Below, piece by piece: positions 45,783 through 58,593 of a stretch of 64,000 bases of DNA. The notes under the pieces were generated by a model. The model saw only the letters and a program-made list of their open reading frames with translations. It searched no databases and had not been told where the DNA came from. The DNA is from Dimorphilus gyrociliatus. Its lineage: Eukaryota > Annelida > Polychaeta > Dinophilidae. The position numbers and the translations under genes were made by a program. The DNA is taken from the NCBI GenBank assembly GCA_904063045.1, contig CAJFCJ010000046.1, forward strand, positions 238,028 through 302,027, in the 5' to 3' direction. How positions within the stretch are numbered: the first letter of the stretch is position 1; the number at the start of each line of letters is the position of its first letter.

Positions 45783-48700
45783 TTAAAATTTTAATACTAA
45801 GACAAACTTTTTAATTTTCTTCCTATTCAAACTCATTATGACAAACTCTTTTATATCGTTAAAAGTGTAGAGAAATGGATTAATAACAGAATTCATTGGT
45901 AAGACAACAATGACAATTGCAGTATACAATTCTTTGGATATAACTAAATTGAAAAATGCTGAATACATTCCTGGTAACAAAATTTTTTTTTTTTAAAAAA
46001 AATTCCAAATTTTTATGACAAACAAACCTAAAAATGAAATTGGAAACCAACACAAAACGTTTGTTATAACAATTAAAAATGCTTTTAATTTTATCTTTTT
46101 CTGTTGAGTTTTAAATTTAGATTTTCCAAGAAGATTTTTAGATTCCAATGTTTTTTTCCAAATTATAAAATAAAGAAGACAAATTACTAGACAAACAATA
46201 CTTATGAAACAGCCAAACAATAGAAATGAATAAAACCATCCCTCCTTCTTTTCGCTGGAAATATGCAGCGTAAAACATATTGAACTCTTCGAGTAGTAAT
46301 CCTGTAAAAATTCAATTTGAGCTCATTTCTAATCTACTTCCGGTTTTTTTTAAATAATAAAAGTATTCAAACACTATAAATGATAAGAGGTAGAATAGAA
46401 AATAGACTTGATAGGCAAACTATGACAAACATAACAATGAGTAATGTCAAAGCTGATTGAAAAATCTTTAACCAAGGATAAATGATTATCTGAAATCTTT
46501 CAATTGTTATAAATAATAGACTAAGTGCAGATAGAAGAATTGAAAAACTGCAAAATAGTCCAACAATTGAACAAGTTAAACTTTTCCTCCATTTAAAATC
46601 ATTTTCAATATAATCTCCTTTAAACGTTAAATCTGCAATTCCAATTGAAATAAAATAGGCTGAAGTGATAAAATCCGAAAATGCTAAACTAAGATTGAAG
46701 ACATTCAATCTTTTCTCGGTGATAAAAATTCCAAATATTAATGACGTAATATTTTCAAAAAATGCTAAACAACTGAATATCCATAATAGAACTCTTAATA
46801 GTTTGGATTCTAGGAGATCGGCACAAGAATTGAACAAGGATGTACTAGGTTGACAATCTTCTATTTTCTTGGCATATTTCCAAGCAAAGCAGCATAATTC
46901 GAAATAATTACTGTTCAAATTCTGTAGATTATTCAAATACTGCACATAGTATTTACCAATACTCATATCGATAACTGAATGCTCTAGTGAAAGATTTTCC
47001 AATTTGAAAAGATACGAAAATGACTGTTTGTCAACTGCTTTTATACGACAATAACTTAAATCTAAATGTCGAAGATTATATGAATTATTGAAAATATTCT
47101 TTGAAAGTTTTGTAATGTTTGTCCTTGACAGATCCAACAGAATCAAATTTTTAAACCAACCAAATGAAAATTCAATGTGTAAGACGATACTATTTTTACG
47201 AAGAATGAGAATTTGTAAAAGTTTTAACAGATTGCTATTGAAATCTTGAAATGATATTGCAACATTCCTGGTCAAGTTGAGTACTATCAAATTGGGAAAT
47301 TTCATCGCAATATCAATTAGTCTGATCCTACTCTTAGCAATTTTCAAATAGGATAGACAGAAATAGGTTCTACGAAAAAGTAGGTCAGAAGTAACATTAT
47401 AGTTTAAGGCATAAAGATTCTTCCAAAATAATTGTCCAGTTACGTTAAAGCGTTGCGTTGTTGGCTTTTTAAAATTACATTCTATAGAATAGAAATTCTG
47501 ACAAATGCAATTGTCAGGGCAGAATTTTGAAGTATTGCAGTACAATTCGTCACTTCCCTTCAGACAGTCAACAATCTCATTACAAACATCTGAGAGAAGA
47601 ATGAAATATCTCTCTTCTCTACATTTGAAATATCCTCTAGGTAGAAAATTTCCTATTATGTGGAAATATGGGGAATGTATTCATTTTGAAAGAAAAATTC
47701 CAAGGTTAAAGAAGGTCAACAAACCGCAATCAATTTCATCGTCGTACTCATCGCAATGTACAACTCCATCGCAAACTTGCTTAATTGATATACAATAATG
47801 CTGATTTCTACACAAATACTCACCAATATTGCAGTTGTTAATTTTGCAGTCGTTTAAAGTCATATACGGATAGTGAACCTTATTTAATAGAATTCCTGTC
47901 GAATCGTATTCTATCCTGCAATTTATCATACTCCTGAACACATCTTCGTGTACACGGTTGCAGAATTGAACAGAATTTTCAATTTGAAATCTTTTATAGC
48001 AAGATTCAATGCTTTCGTCATTTCCATCCATACAATCATTTTGAAAATCGCACAGTTTTTGTGTAGGAATACATTTTCCATCGCAAAAATGAAATTGTTT
48101 GTCATTACTGCAATCTTTTAACCCAAAACCGCAAAAGCGTTAAGGTAAATTCAGTATTTTGAAAAAAAGAATAGTAATTACTTTGAATTTTAATTTTTTC
48201 AAATATATTTAGTTTTCCATCTATCGAACAGATTTCGTCACTTCCGTCTATACAATTGATATTGCTGTTGCAGAATTTCTCCGTCTCTAAGCATTCTTTA
48301 TTCTTGCAGCTGTTGTTGTTGTTTTTTTTTTGGAAGTAGATGGGTTTGTTTGTTTGTTTTAAAATGTTTGTCTAACCTTTGACCTCGGAGACAGACTTCC
48401 CTTTCTGGGGAATGGAAAGAGAAATAAAAAAGAATATAGTTCATTGATCTCCTCATTGATTTAAAATGTAATTAAACCGCAATTGTTCTCATCATTTCCG
48501 TTGGGACAATTTGGAATATGATCGCACACGAGTTTGTAATTAATTCTTATACCATCAACTCCACAATCATACTCTTCGAAAAATGGACAATTATCCTCAT
48601 CCTCACCGGAAATACAATCTTTCTGGCCATCACACTGATAAATTCTATTAATACAAATATTATCCACTAAACAATGGAATAGAGTATGAGAGCACGTGAC

Positions 48701-51684
48701 CATGGAATTATTGATATCTAGTTGTCGATTTAAAGATGACTGATGATCTATCTTCTTTTTAGTATTAACTATTGATAAATGTAATTATTATTATCAGGTT
48801 GAATTGGTGTTTTTGAGTAAAATCTCACCTGCAAAACTTTTGCAGTGTACTACTCTTATAGCCTTCAAGTTACACTCTAATGGATCAATATTATAAGGTT
48901 TTTCAATTCTTGGTCTACCAAGATAAATTACTTGAAATTGTATGGCTATAGGTTGATAATAGAAGCATGAAGTTAATTTCGAAACAATTGGCCTATGTTG
49001 TCCATAAGTTGTCACTCTCCCGCAAATACTTAGAGTACTATAAGTAGTTCATATAAATATAGAAGAACATATTATATCATAAATACTTTGCTTGAAATGA
49101 GGTAAACTCGAATGGTTTACCATCTAGATGAATATTAACAGAATTCTTTCTCCTATCTTCTATCCTCTTCAATTCTGTTGAGAATATATAATCCGACAAA
49201 TATTTAAATCAATTTTTCTAGTTATTTTCTGTAATATACTTCCTGGAAAGCGTAGATTTTTTCTAATCATTAGAGTAGTATCAAGATCACTTTTACTAAG
49301 AATAGACATTTGTCTTATATCTTCAAGAATCATTAAAAATTCAAAATTTTTAAAAGAGATGTATGCTAATGAGCTATTTTTCATATTGCATAATTCTTCA
49401 CTCTGATCAATTGATATTTTTTTCTTTGAATGAATTAACAAATAGCAATACTGATAATAGAGGAATGCAGATGGATTTTGGCATTCTTACAAAGAAAAAA
49501 AAATCAAATGAATTTTATCATTTTTTGTTTCTTTTTGGTTTTGGTAGAACAAAAATCTAGTTTGTTTGTCAAAATACTAACAAACTTGAATAAATGTTCC
49601 ATAAAAATGGATTTAAATCTCCATTTTTTGTAAAGATTTACCTTTTCCTTCATTACTACATTCAATGGTTATTAATGGTGAGCTTTCAGTTCTTATCATT
49701 TTGTATTTATTATCAAAGTTGGATGCTAATACTTCTTTATTTATTGAAAATGAACAGTTTGGTCTATTTTCCAAATGTTTGCAATTCATCTTTGCAGAGA
49801 AAAATACGAAATAATTTGTCTTTTTTTCAAATTTATATATTTTGCCATATTTAAAACCAAATGTCTTGCAAAGGTTTGTCAAATGCTCAACTTGAAATGT
49901 CTCATAAACAGGTTGATACCAAAAGTTATTGTAAAGTACTTGAACAATACCAATATAGTTTGTGAAACTGTGCTCTGAACCATAATTTAAAATGTTACCT
50001 TGACCTTGATAAATTCTATAATGAAAATCTACAAAAAGATTTCTTTTAATGGAAAACAAAAAAAAGTTGTTGACAAACTTTTAAAAACATTTTCTTCACA
50101 TGAAACAGAAAATGTATTGGCTATATAAAGCTGAGATCTCAATACACAGTATGACAAATTTAAATAGGTCAGATTACAAGAATAAAGCCCCGTGGTAGTA
50201 AACTCTTTATGGTTGTGATTGATTGACAAACAATTTTTTCTCATAGCCGACATCTATTTTGTAAGAAAATTAATTCAAAAATTAAGATAAAAAACAAAAT
50301 TGTCAAAATCTTGAGAGATATTTATCATTTCTCCATAGAGTTGAACATGTTATAAAATCCTTCCACCCCTTCCTACATACTTTACCTCACCCAATTCCAC
50401 CCTACCTCCCCCGCCATCAATATCTCTCTCATTCGAAAAATATGAAATTTTAGCTAATTACGTAATTATAAGACTTGTATATTTTGTTTTCAATGCCAAG
50501 CACTCGTGAGGACAATTTGCACAATTGAACCATAAGTTTTATTGGCTCAATTGACTCTGAAAATGATAGTGGCATGTGTCCAAACGTTCTGGAATATATT
50601 ATATAAGTACTTCCAACAGGGAAGGTATCGTTAAAGAGAATCTTGTGAAATTCTTCTGGCATTACTTCTATTAAAAAATCTGAAATTTGAAAAAATTTTA
50701 AACATTCTCTTTTTACCAGTTTTCTCCATATTTTTACCTTTAAATTGATGAAAACTGCAAAAAATTTCTTTAAATTTATTTGAAAATTTCAAGAATTTTG
50801 AATATTTTAAAATTGTAAAATTAAGATTGGAAGAGAGAATCGTAAATGATTGACTATCAATATTTCTCCTATCATATTTATCTAAGAAGAATTCACTATT
50901 CTGGCAAAGAAATTCCATTTCCTCCTCTTTAGACGTTGTATTAATGTTTTGAAAGACTGCAAATGTCTTCTTCCTGTATCTCATGTAAAGTACATAATTG
51001 TCATCTCTCCTTATTGCAAACAAATCTATGTTAAAGAGACGACAGTTAAAAGGGTTAACATGATTTAATTTTCTTTTTTCTACTATCTATCTTCTCCTTA
51101 CATTGTTGTTGTACTTTGAAACATTTTAAACAAAATAATTTTTTTGTATTATCGCTCTTTTCAAGTTTGTAACTACAAGAAAAAAAAATATTAAACTCAT
51201 TTGTATTTCTTTTTAAAATAAAGACAAACAAAACAACTTACAGAAGAAATGAATATTTTGAAACTCCTAAAATAGCAGTCACATTTTCTGTTCAAAAAAC
51301 AAATAAAAAGCAAACAATAAGCGTGTTTTGTTTGTCAAATGTTGCAGAAAAAATACCATTAGATTGTTTGCAGATTTCAGACACAAAATGTATTTTATCA
51401 TAACCCATTAGAGAGCAAATAGTCTTTATACTATTCATTGGAATAGTGAAATCATAGGCAAGATATTCTATTTGATTTTCTGACAATATTCTAGCATTTA
51501 ATTTTCCATAAATAGACACTTGATTCTCTTCAATTGGCTTTAATGAAAATTTGAACATACTGTCATTGAAAACTTGAGAGTTAATTGGTTTAACAAATGA
51601 ACAATCTCCATTTCGAATTCTGTATTCTAAAGATATTTGACAAACATGTAATGAGAAAAGGAAAAAAATATTTAAAAATGACAT
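45783..51684 (-). CDS. Large LDLa/LRR 7TM receptor (GRL101/RXFP-like) with SRCR-like N-terminus
   Basis: This is a multi-exon gene on the reverse strand. It starts at 51684 with a signal peptide (MSFLNIFFLFSLHVCQISLE). Several diverged SRCR-like units follow, the clearest at 50059-49613 (GIVQVLYNNFWYQPVYETFQ, then LCKTFGFKYGK). At least five LDLa modules lie at 48703-48470, 48300-48200, 48110-48000, 47830-47725 and 47634-47545 (for example CDGQKDCISGEDEDNC). LRRNT (CPDNCICQN), about seven LRRs and a hinge (FELCCFAWKYAKKIEDC) follow. The 7TM exons 47634-46373, 46301-46028 and 45970-45783 are joined by introns of 71 and 57 nt. TM3 ends in ERFQIIIYP and TM7 has NPFLY. It matches the molluscan GRL101 and relaxin-receptor layout. 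The 5' exon borders are not all resolved. Confidence 0.82.
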
Positions 51685-53132
51685 AACGTCAATAAAACTG
51701 TGACAAACTGACTACAAAAGTTTTCCTTTTATGACAAACAAGACAATAATAGACATTTACTTTAAGAAAATTTGAGATTTTATTAATTCTTTTTTCTCAT
51801 TTACAGAATTTAATTACGTACTATAGTTTCATAGATAAGTTGAAGAGAGAGTGAAATCAATCTTCCACTTCCGGTCACACTTCTTCATCATATAACACCG
51901 AGTATTTTTTGTAAATGGGAAATTTTACTCTACTCAAAAGGTGAATATTGATTATAATATCATGTGAAACATTATTTCCAAAATTTCTTTAATGAATCTG
52001 ATCAATGAGATAAACTGATAAGTAAAGTATTCAAATTATTAGAAATAGACAGAGTACATCGATTTAGAGTCAATTGAATTTGAAAATTTCCGCAGTGTCA
52101 ACTTGATAGCACTATTGGAGAAGTTGTTGGTGAGGGCAATTAGTAAACAATCTCAATTAAGAATCTTTCTCTATTTGATAATCCATTTGGATCAAAAATT
52201 GGAAAAAATATATTTGAAATGATTAGAGACAACTGTAAATCTTTGCCGATAATAAGAATTTCATTGTTGGTGCAACAAAGTTACAAAATCTATAAAATAA
52301 AACAACAGAAATTTCAGGAACATGTGTAAGTAAACGTGATAACTACTCTACAGCAAGGGTACTTATTGATGTTAAAAGAAAGATATAAATATATAGGGTG
52401 ACAGGTGAAACCGTACCCATTGGTGATGAATCTCTTGCTATGACCAAGTAAAACTGTTGATACTTTTGGAAATAATTGAAGAGATATTATACTATATGTT
52501 AACTAAAGAAAAGAATAGATAATAGCAACTATGGAGGATAAATATAAGAAGTCTGGATTAATAATTCATCAGCTAATATCCTTCCAAGCCTATAATCATC
52601 CCAGATTTCAAAGATTTTCTTCTCTGTATCACCATATTTTTTTCTCTGATATTTGATAATCTTCTTCTAGAAGAGAAGTTTTTCATAAATACAAACCAAA
52701 TCACTCTCTCTTTTCAATTCATCAATCAACACCTAGAATGATCCTTTTGATTGTACTTTATTATTCATTCTATTGTGCCATTCTTCCATACTATTATTAG
52801 TCCTTATTGATAATCCAAAAATTGACCAATTCAATGGTTTCCAAGTAGTATTCAAAATCCAATTCACTTCACCTTTTCAAAGGGGTCAGGACATTTTGGC
52901 CCACTTTTGGACATTTCGGCCCATTTCGGACATTTCGGCCCATTCTAATGCAATCATAGAAAAAGCATTGTGCCTCACTTGAAGATAGGTTTAGTGCATA
53001 ATAATTGATAAATTAAAAGTGATTAAAATACTGAAATATCTCAAACCTGAAGTACAGCAATCAAACAGTTTTTCTTCTTGCTACTCATCAAAATATAGAT
53101 CAATGGAACCTGTTCATATTCATCATGTTTTT
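51685..53132. other. Intergenic with a short tandem repeat
   Basis: No gene is visible. At 52886-52945 a unit like GGACATTTCGGCCCATTT (17-21 bp) is repeated three times. Confidence 0.6.
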
Positions 53133-53649
53133 TCAAGAATCAATCAATTGAAAAGAGTGGATAAAATGGATCTCTGACAGCTTTAAATGTTGCATCAATG
53201 AACAAAATTTACCCTCATCAGTAAAAATAACCCTAGACCAGTCTAGATTTTCGCTAATAACTTTGAGGCAGTACACTTTTCTGTGTTTACAGTCTTTGGA
53301 GGTGAGATCAGTTCTTTGTCTGACTCTTTTATATTTGAAATTTTGTCTTTTCAGCTCCCTCTGTATTGTTCTTACGCTTACATCTACTTCTAATTCCTTT
53401 AATATCTTTGCTGCTGTCACTCTTTGCTTGTTATCTTTTAGTTTCTTTATAATTCTTTTCATCCTCGCTATCTCTCTGTTGGAAAGCTTCTTTTTTTTCT
53501 CCCCTATTGTCTTGTTCTGGCTGCTTGTACTTCAGTATGTTACTGACTGATGATGGTGCCATTCCTAAAACTCTTGCTGTTGCCCTTAATTTCCCTATTT
53601 CGCTAAATTTCTTAATTACCAAATCCCTTATATCTTGACACCAAACCAT
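53133..53649 (-). mobile_element. Tc1/mariner transposase, truncated and frameshifted
   Basis: The first frame (53649-53431) starts MVWCQDIRDLVIKKF and carries a helix-turn-helix (ATARVLGMAPSSVSNILK). Coding then shifts to a second frame with another helix-turn-helix (TAAKILKELEVDVSVRTIQR) and LKRQNFKYKR. The first catalytic block WSRVIFTDE follows, with its Asp. After that the similarity stops, so the second and third acidic residues are absent. This is a different family from the fragment at 38456-38720. I could not define its terminal inverted repeats. Confidence 0.85.
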
Positions 53650-54037
53650 AGTTAAAAAAATACAATATAAATTATGTACAGTAATTTTGAATATTCAATA
53701 ACTAATTAACTTAACTTAAAAAAGGAAAAAAGTTGAAAAATTTTTTGTTTGAGACGTCTATTTGAATGTCAAACCGGATGTCAACTCAATGTTCCAATAA
53801 ACATGTCGCGCGGCCAAATAAAGAAAAAACTTATGAAAATTATTAAAAATTTTTGCTAATAATGTTCACAAAATATTATCATTTTCTTAAATTTTTTTCA
53901 ATATTATGTCAATTTAACTCTTTTTCTATATAAATTTAGACAAAAAATACTAATTTGCAGAGGACAAACAATTTTAACCATTAATTAAAAATTGGCCTAT
54001 CAAAATTTGTGGTGTCCATATATACATGTCGTCCACT

Positions 54038-54403
54038 TTATATACCATTTGATAGCAAAAATGCTCCTGGCTTCTCTCCAGGTTCATAAAAATAATCATT
54101 TGTATTTTGAATGGCTCTTTTTCGTTTCTTTTCTGGAACATATTGAATTTTCAAAATTTCATTTGGTTGTAATGTTCCAGACAAATCTTGTGGATATTCT
54201 ATTTCATTAGTATTGTCAGACTGAACAAATATTTCATATAAGTGTGTAGGGGTTAAATCTACTGCATACGATCCAACATTCTTAATCTCTATATAATTTT
54301 GTCCAAAACTTATTTCATTTATCAAAAGCTTCTGCACGGAATTTTGCAGTAGAATTAAATTTAGTATAGCTATAAAAGTTTTCTGCATTCTGTTTTGAAT
54401 CAT
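54038..54403 (-). CDS. Secreted lamin-tail-domain protein, N-terminal exon
   Basis: The frame begins with a signal peptide (MQKTFIAILNLILLQNSVQ after a possible upstream Met). It continues as a lamin-tail (Ig-like LTD) domain: LLINEISFGQNYIEIKNVGS, AVDLTPTHLYEI, SGTLQPNEILKIQYV, then GAFLLSNG. In the family this last strand is followed by G-E-x-I-x-L. Here the frame meets TAA two codons later, and G/GTATAT just before it is a plausible splice donor, so the domain is probably completed by an exon I could not identify downstream. Extracellular LTD proteins are known from bacteria and invertebrates; this one's role is unknown. Confidence 0.65.
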   Translation of the reverse strand: MIQNRMQKTFIAILNLILLQNSVQKLLINEISFGQNYIEIKNVGSYAVDLTPTHLYEIFVQSDNTNEIEYPQDLSGTLQPNEILKIQYVPEKKRKRAIQNTNDYFYEPGEKPGAFLLSNGI

Positions 54404-56112
54404 TCAACTTTTCTATCTGTTTACTTATATTTTTAAACTACTCTTTTATATATGGCCGCATTTGAGCTTAGGCTATCAAGAAAAGGCCATTTGTCAAAAA
54501 TAGACAATAATGCAAGCATTTTGATAGTTTTTGTAAGGAAATGAAGAAGACAATAATTGTACTGAAAGGAATAAATATAGTTTTTTAATTTTTCAATTGC
54601 TAAGCTTTTTCAATACTTCTATTATTTAATTGAATAGAGCAAAAATTATATAAATTCCTTCTTTTCTCCTACCAATATATGATAACTGATATTGTTAGCT
54701 CTATTTTCTACTATAGAAAGTGAACATTTGTTAGCTCTATTCTACAATAGATCCCAAAATTTCAATTTGACTATGAAAAGATTTTTTCACTGTCTTTTTT
54801 ACTATATTGTTTTTATGCATTTTGGTTATGATAGAATCTTACTTGTTTATATAGGCCACTTCCTTTTACACAAATAAACTGCTTAAAGCATTTATAATTT
54901 AGTGCAGAATTCTTAGGCCTTTATAAAAAATGATCAAGGAACTATGTTCTTGTTGTGAATAGCAACTATCTCATCTGTTTTATCTCTTTTTACTTATTGT
55001 GATCTAGGTAGTTCTACTGTATTATTTGTGTAGGACCAAAACTTTATAGTAATATCAAAAGATTTATCATATAATCTGAATGCCAACTGTCTAAATGAAT
55101 CATTCCTTTACATTAAAGGACAAAGAATAAAATTAAAGGTTATTAAAAATAAATACCTGTAAATCTCAAATCAATGTTGTCAGCTTACCCAGGTAGATGG
55201 ATGCTATTATAGATTAACAATAATATGAAACTGATAATATTTCAAAAGTATTAACAGCTATATTGTATATTGTAGGTGTTTTCTTGTTGTTATTTTTTCC
55301 TGTTTGATACATATGTTGCCTTATTAATTTCGGTGCATTAGTGGAAAATGGGGAAAAAAAACAAGTATTGTCAAGGATATTTAACCCATCAACCCTTTTA
55401 CTCTTCTAGTTTTATTTCAACAATGCTACGTTAGGAATATATTTCCATTTTTTTTCTAGATTTTCATCACACAGACATCTGTATTTTTTGCTTGAAGCTT
55501 GTGCCTTAGCCTAATTTTTTGGTTTGACATGTCCCAATTGAAATTGCTTAGCAATTGAAAACATAAAACTACAGTATAGGCAAAAAGGTTCATGTTTTGG
55601 CAAGGTGCCAAACTTGAAATTGAACAAACATACTTTACATTATCATCATTAAACACCACATTATTATTTTAACTCTTTGTTAAGACCATATTATATGAAC
55701 AGAATGTTGTTCATTATGTGTCAGCAGATGTAACATCATCGACTCCTTCTGACCATGCTTCAATCACGTTGCCTTCAAAACTGGAAAAAAATCAAAAAAT
55801 CTGGCATATCATCCAAAATATCTTCTATGATATCTCTTATAATCTGTCTACTCTTTAAACATTGATCGTTCTGTATTGGTAGGTTTTTATATTATTGATA
55901 TTGCACAAAAAGGATCCAATTATTCCTAAATCAACTTTCCACTGTGCAAAATTCTCATTTAGAAAAGGTCATCAAAGTTGTCTATTCTGATGAAATATGT
56001 TTACTATTTGAAAATGGAATATGGTTTGAAGCAACCAAAGAATAAGTTTGTCCATGAGTAATAACAAATAAATAATTAACAAAAAGCCTGTATTTCACCA
56101 AGTAATACATGT
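54404..56112. other. Intergenic, no gene seen
   Basis: AT-rich sequence with short unsupported frames on both strands. Confidence 0.45.
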
Positions 56113-56120
56113 GTTGAGCT

Positions 56121-56327
56121 GGGATGTGGTAGAAAACGGCCATAAATCTCTGGTTTTACCCTAACCCTAACCTAGCACTTGCTTTTGCCTAACCTTTTCC
56201 AATGCCGCTAACCCTTAGACGGGACCCAAATAGTACATATCAATACTTATCTTATTCTTCCTAACCATTTCCCAGCTTGAAATCTAAACTTTAAATATCT
56301 CATTTATGGCCGTTTTCGACCTGTCCC
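56121..56327. mobile_element. Complete TTAGGG-bearing MITE
   Basis: The 207-bp element has inverted ends of about 26 bp (GGGATGTGGTAGAAAACGGC at the left; the right end reads GCCGTTTTCGACCTGTCCC). A perfect 8-bp target duplication, GTTGAGCT, lies at 56113-56120 and 56328-56335. The interior includes ACCCTAACCCTAACC and CTAACCCTTAG. It is non-coding. The 8-bp duplication suggests hAT-type mobilisation. This copy defines the family found in pieces at 5091, 7906, 18471, 27893, 33756 and 34048. Confidence 0.9.
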
Positions 56328-56335
56328 GTTGAGCT

Positions 56336-58053
56336 GCTACATGTATATTTTTAAAGTTCTTTGTTCCACAGCCAATTTCATTGTGGTTCCATCTATTATT
56401 TTCCAATATTGTATTTCCCACAAAATAAAAGTTTTTCTAGAGTTCTTTCATTACAATTATTATAAATTAGAAGTCTTACTGATTACTATAAATGCTGCTA
56501 TTTGTACAGATTACCCTCTAATTGGTGTAGAATGTAGTGTGGGATACTGGTAAGAGAGACTAAGGCAATTAAATGTTGACAAGGTATTATGATTAATTAG
56601 TATTATTTCTTGGTAAAATAATATATCATTGATTGTAGTTCAATACTAAATGTTTGACTTTATAACATCTATTTGCTAAAAATATAAAATGAGCAGTTTC
56701 CCAACTGCAAAGCAACTAATTATAATCTTCTAGATTTTTGTCATTTCTGGGAAAGTTCCCTGTAGAAATCCAATAGAATAGATTGACCTAAAAGATTAAA
56801 GATTAAGTAATCCAGAATATGTGAACTACTTCAAATTGCTTAATTTAAAAAACTAATTGACAATTGTAGTTTTTTTTTCCAATACTTCAGCTAATAAATG
56901 CTAGCAAATGAAACACTTTAGGAATATGTACATCTTGGTGTACTCAGCTAAAAACGAATATCGTTTTAACAGTAAGATCTAATCCTTTGACTTTGCTAAT
57001 AAAAACCAAAGGTTATATACAAGACAACAAAGCTTTAACTTGGAATTCCTGGAGGATAAAATAAGATTTCTGAGAAAAAGGCTGTAAAGCTTTAAACGGG
57101 TTAGGATTATCTTGCTGATTAAATTCAATTAGATTATAATCCTTTGCGGTTTTCAGGCACGTTGTCTTTTTTGCTAAGGTCATGATTAGGTTGTCATATG
57201 TCATTCAAGTAGTATGAACTCGGGAAATTATTTTAAGAATCTAGATTATTAATTAATGAAGTAGTTAATATTTCAAGATATTACAATTATGACAGGATCA
57301 AATCAATCCTATTATTATTATTTATAAATGTTAGGGTTTAATTGCAAATTACACGATGAACAAAGTTCAAAATACATGGAATGAATTTAAAGGAACGGGT
57401 AAAAAAAAATATCAAACAATTCCGTAATTTCAGTTTTTGAACAATAAAGATCATATCAAACAAAGGTTATACAAATTTCCCAGCTATGGTTTGGTCAAGA
57501 AAATCAAAGTTGTTTGAAATTGAAGAAACTTATGACTTTGTTTTTGAAATATATCAATTTGATGAAAACAGTCTCAGAAACTTCTTTCCACACTTTTTTG
57601 GGGAAAGAATTAAGATTCAAAAGAAACTAAAAGAAGAAAGTATGAGGTCTTTTAAAGGATGAAAAAGAATACCTTCTTGAAGCTTTCAACATTCCTCTCA
57701 TTGTTTTGCTAATATCTACTTTTGATATAAAGAATATCCAATTTACCATCAAAACCTCACGTCAAACTTCTGCAGGCTATAATAACTCTTGCTCCCCTTT
57801 TGATGAAATCCGGTTCATTCTTTACCAATACCTGAATTATCTCCAGTAACTATAATGGTTTTCCTTCAAGTGAATGAGTTGACTGGCACATTTCATGTTG
57901 AGTTAGTCTGGAATGTTTGAATATTGAGTAGTATATAGACAATTAAAAGAAAAATTACTAATAATTAATATATTCTTACGAAATTTCATCATTGGTTGCA
58001 GTTGCATCTTGTTTGTTTGTCACGTGGAACCAAGCTCCACCAATCGTTGTTGT
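56336..58053. other. Intergenic; retrotransposon scrap at its start
   Basis: About 56350-56475 (GTGGTTCCATCTATTATTTT, then TTTTTCTAGAGTTCTTTC) is a diverged copy of 23030-23175, the end of the gypsy remnant. The rest shows no supported gene. Confidence 0.5.
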
Positions 58054-58200
58054 TTGTAGTTTATCTACCTAAATGTCATACTTTCAGCTATTATAGAAAA
58101 CCTCTGTGTCAGCAATTATTTTACTACTATTACTCTGCTGCATATAGAACAGAACAAAGTTGGAAAAGTAGGACAATTGTGTTAATTGGCCTACAACATC
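58054..58200 (+). repeat. Inverted repeat unit flanking the oxidoreductase gene (left)
   Basis: About 140 bp (TTTCAGCTATTATAGAAAAC ... GAACAAAGTTGGAAAAGTAG) recurs inverted at 59478-59610. By eye about 85% of bases agree. Together the two units bracket the gene at 58594-59253. Confidence 0.8.
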
Positions 58201-58593
58201 TACTTTGGAGTAAACAGGTCTATGTGGCGATTACAAAGACCTATAGCTAATAATTGCTTGTGTTTGTTTTTTTGTTTGGTCCTATACACGTAAGAGAGGA
58301 AAACACAAATGGAATCTGTAGTATGATACGCAGCGACCTCTGTGTCCTAGTTTCGTATGTTGTGAAAGAGAAATGTGAAAGAATGATTGGTGTGTTGGAA
58401 TTTAGTTTATTGTTGATTGGTATTGTTTGTTTTGAAGTGTTTATTATCAGTGAGGTGAGAACAGCAATGACTGCATTGAAATAAATCATTAAAAGTTGTA
58501 ATTTATTTGTAATAATTGGTTAGGAAACTTTCATCAAAATCTAGCCATTAAAAACCATTCAAGAGAAATGCCACTTATCCGTAATTCTAGGCC

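Noticed and set aside
58247-58489. Overlapping sense and antisense ORFs next to the oxidoreductase, possibly a transferred neighbour gene.
   Set aside because: Both strands are open by chance over the same bases, and neither translation has a recognisable fold beyond one hydrophobic stretch.
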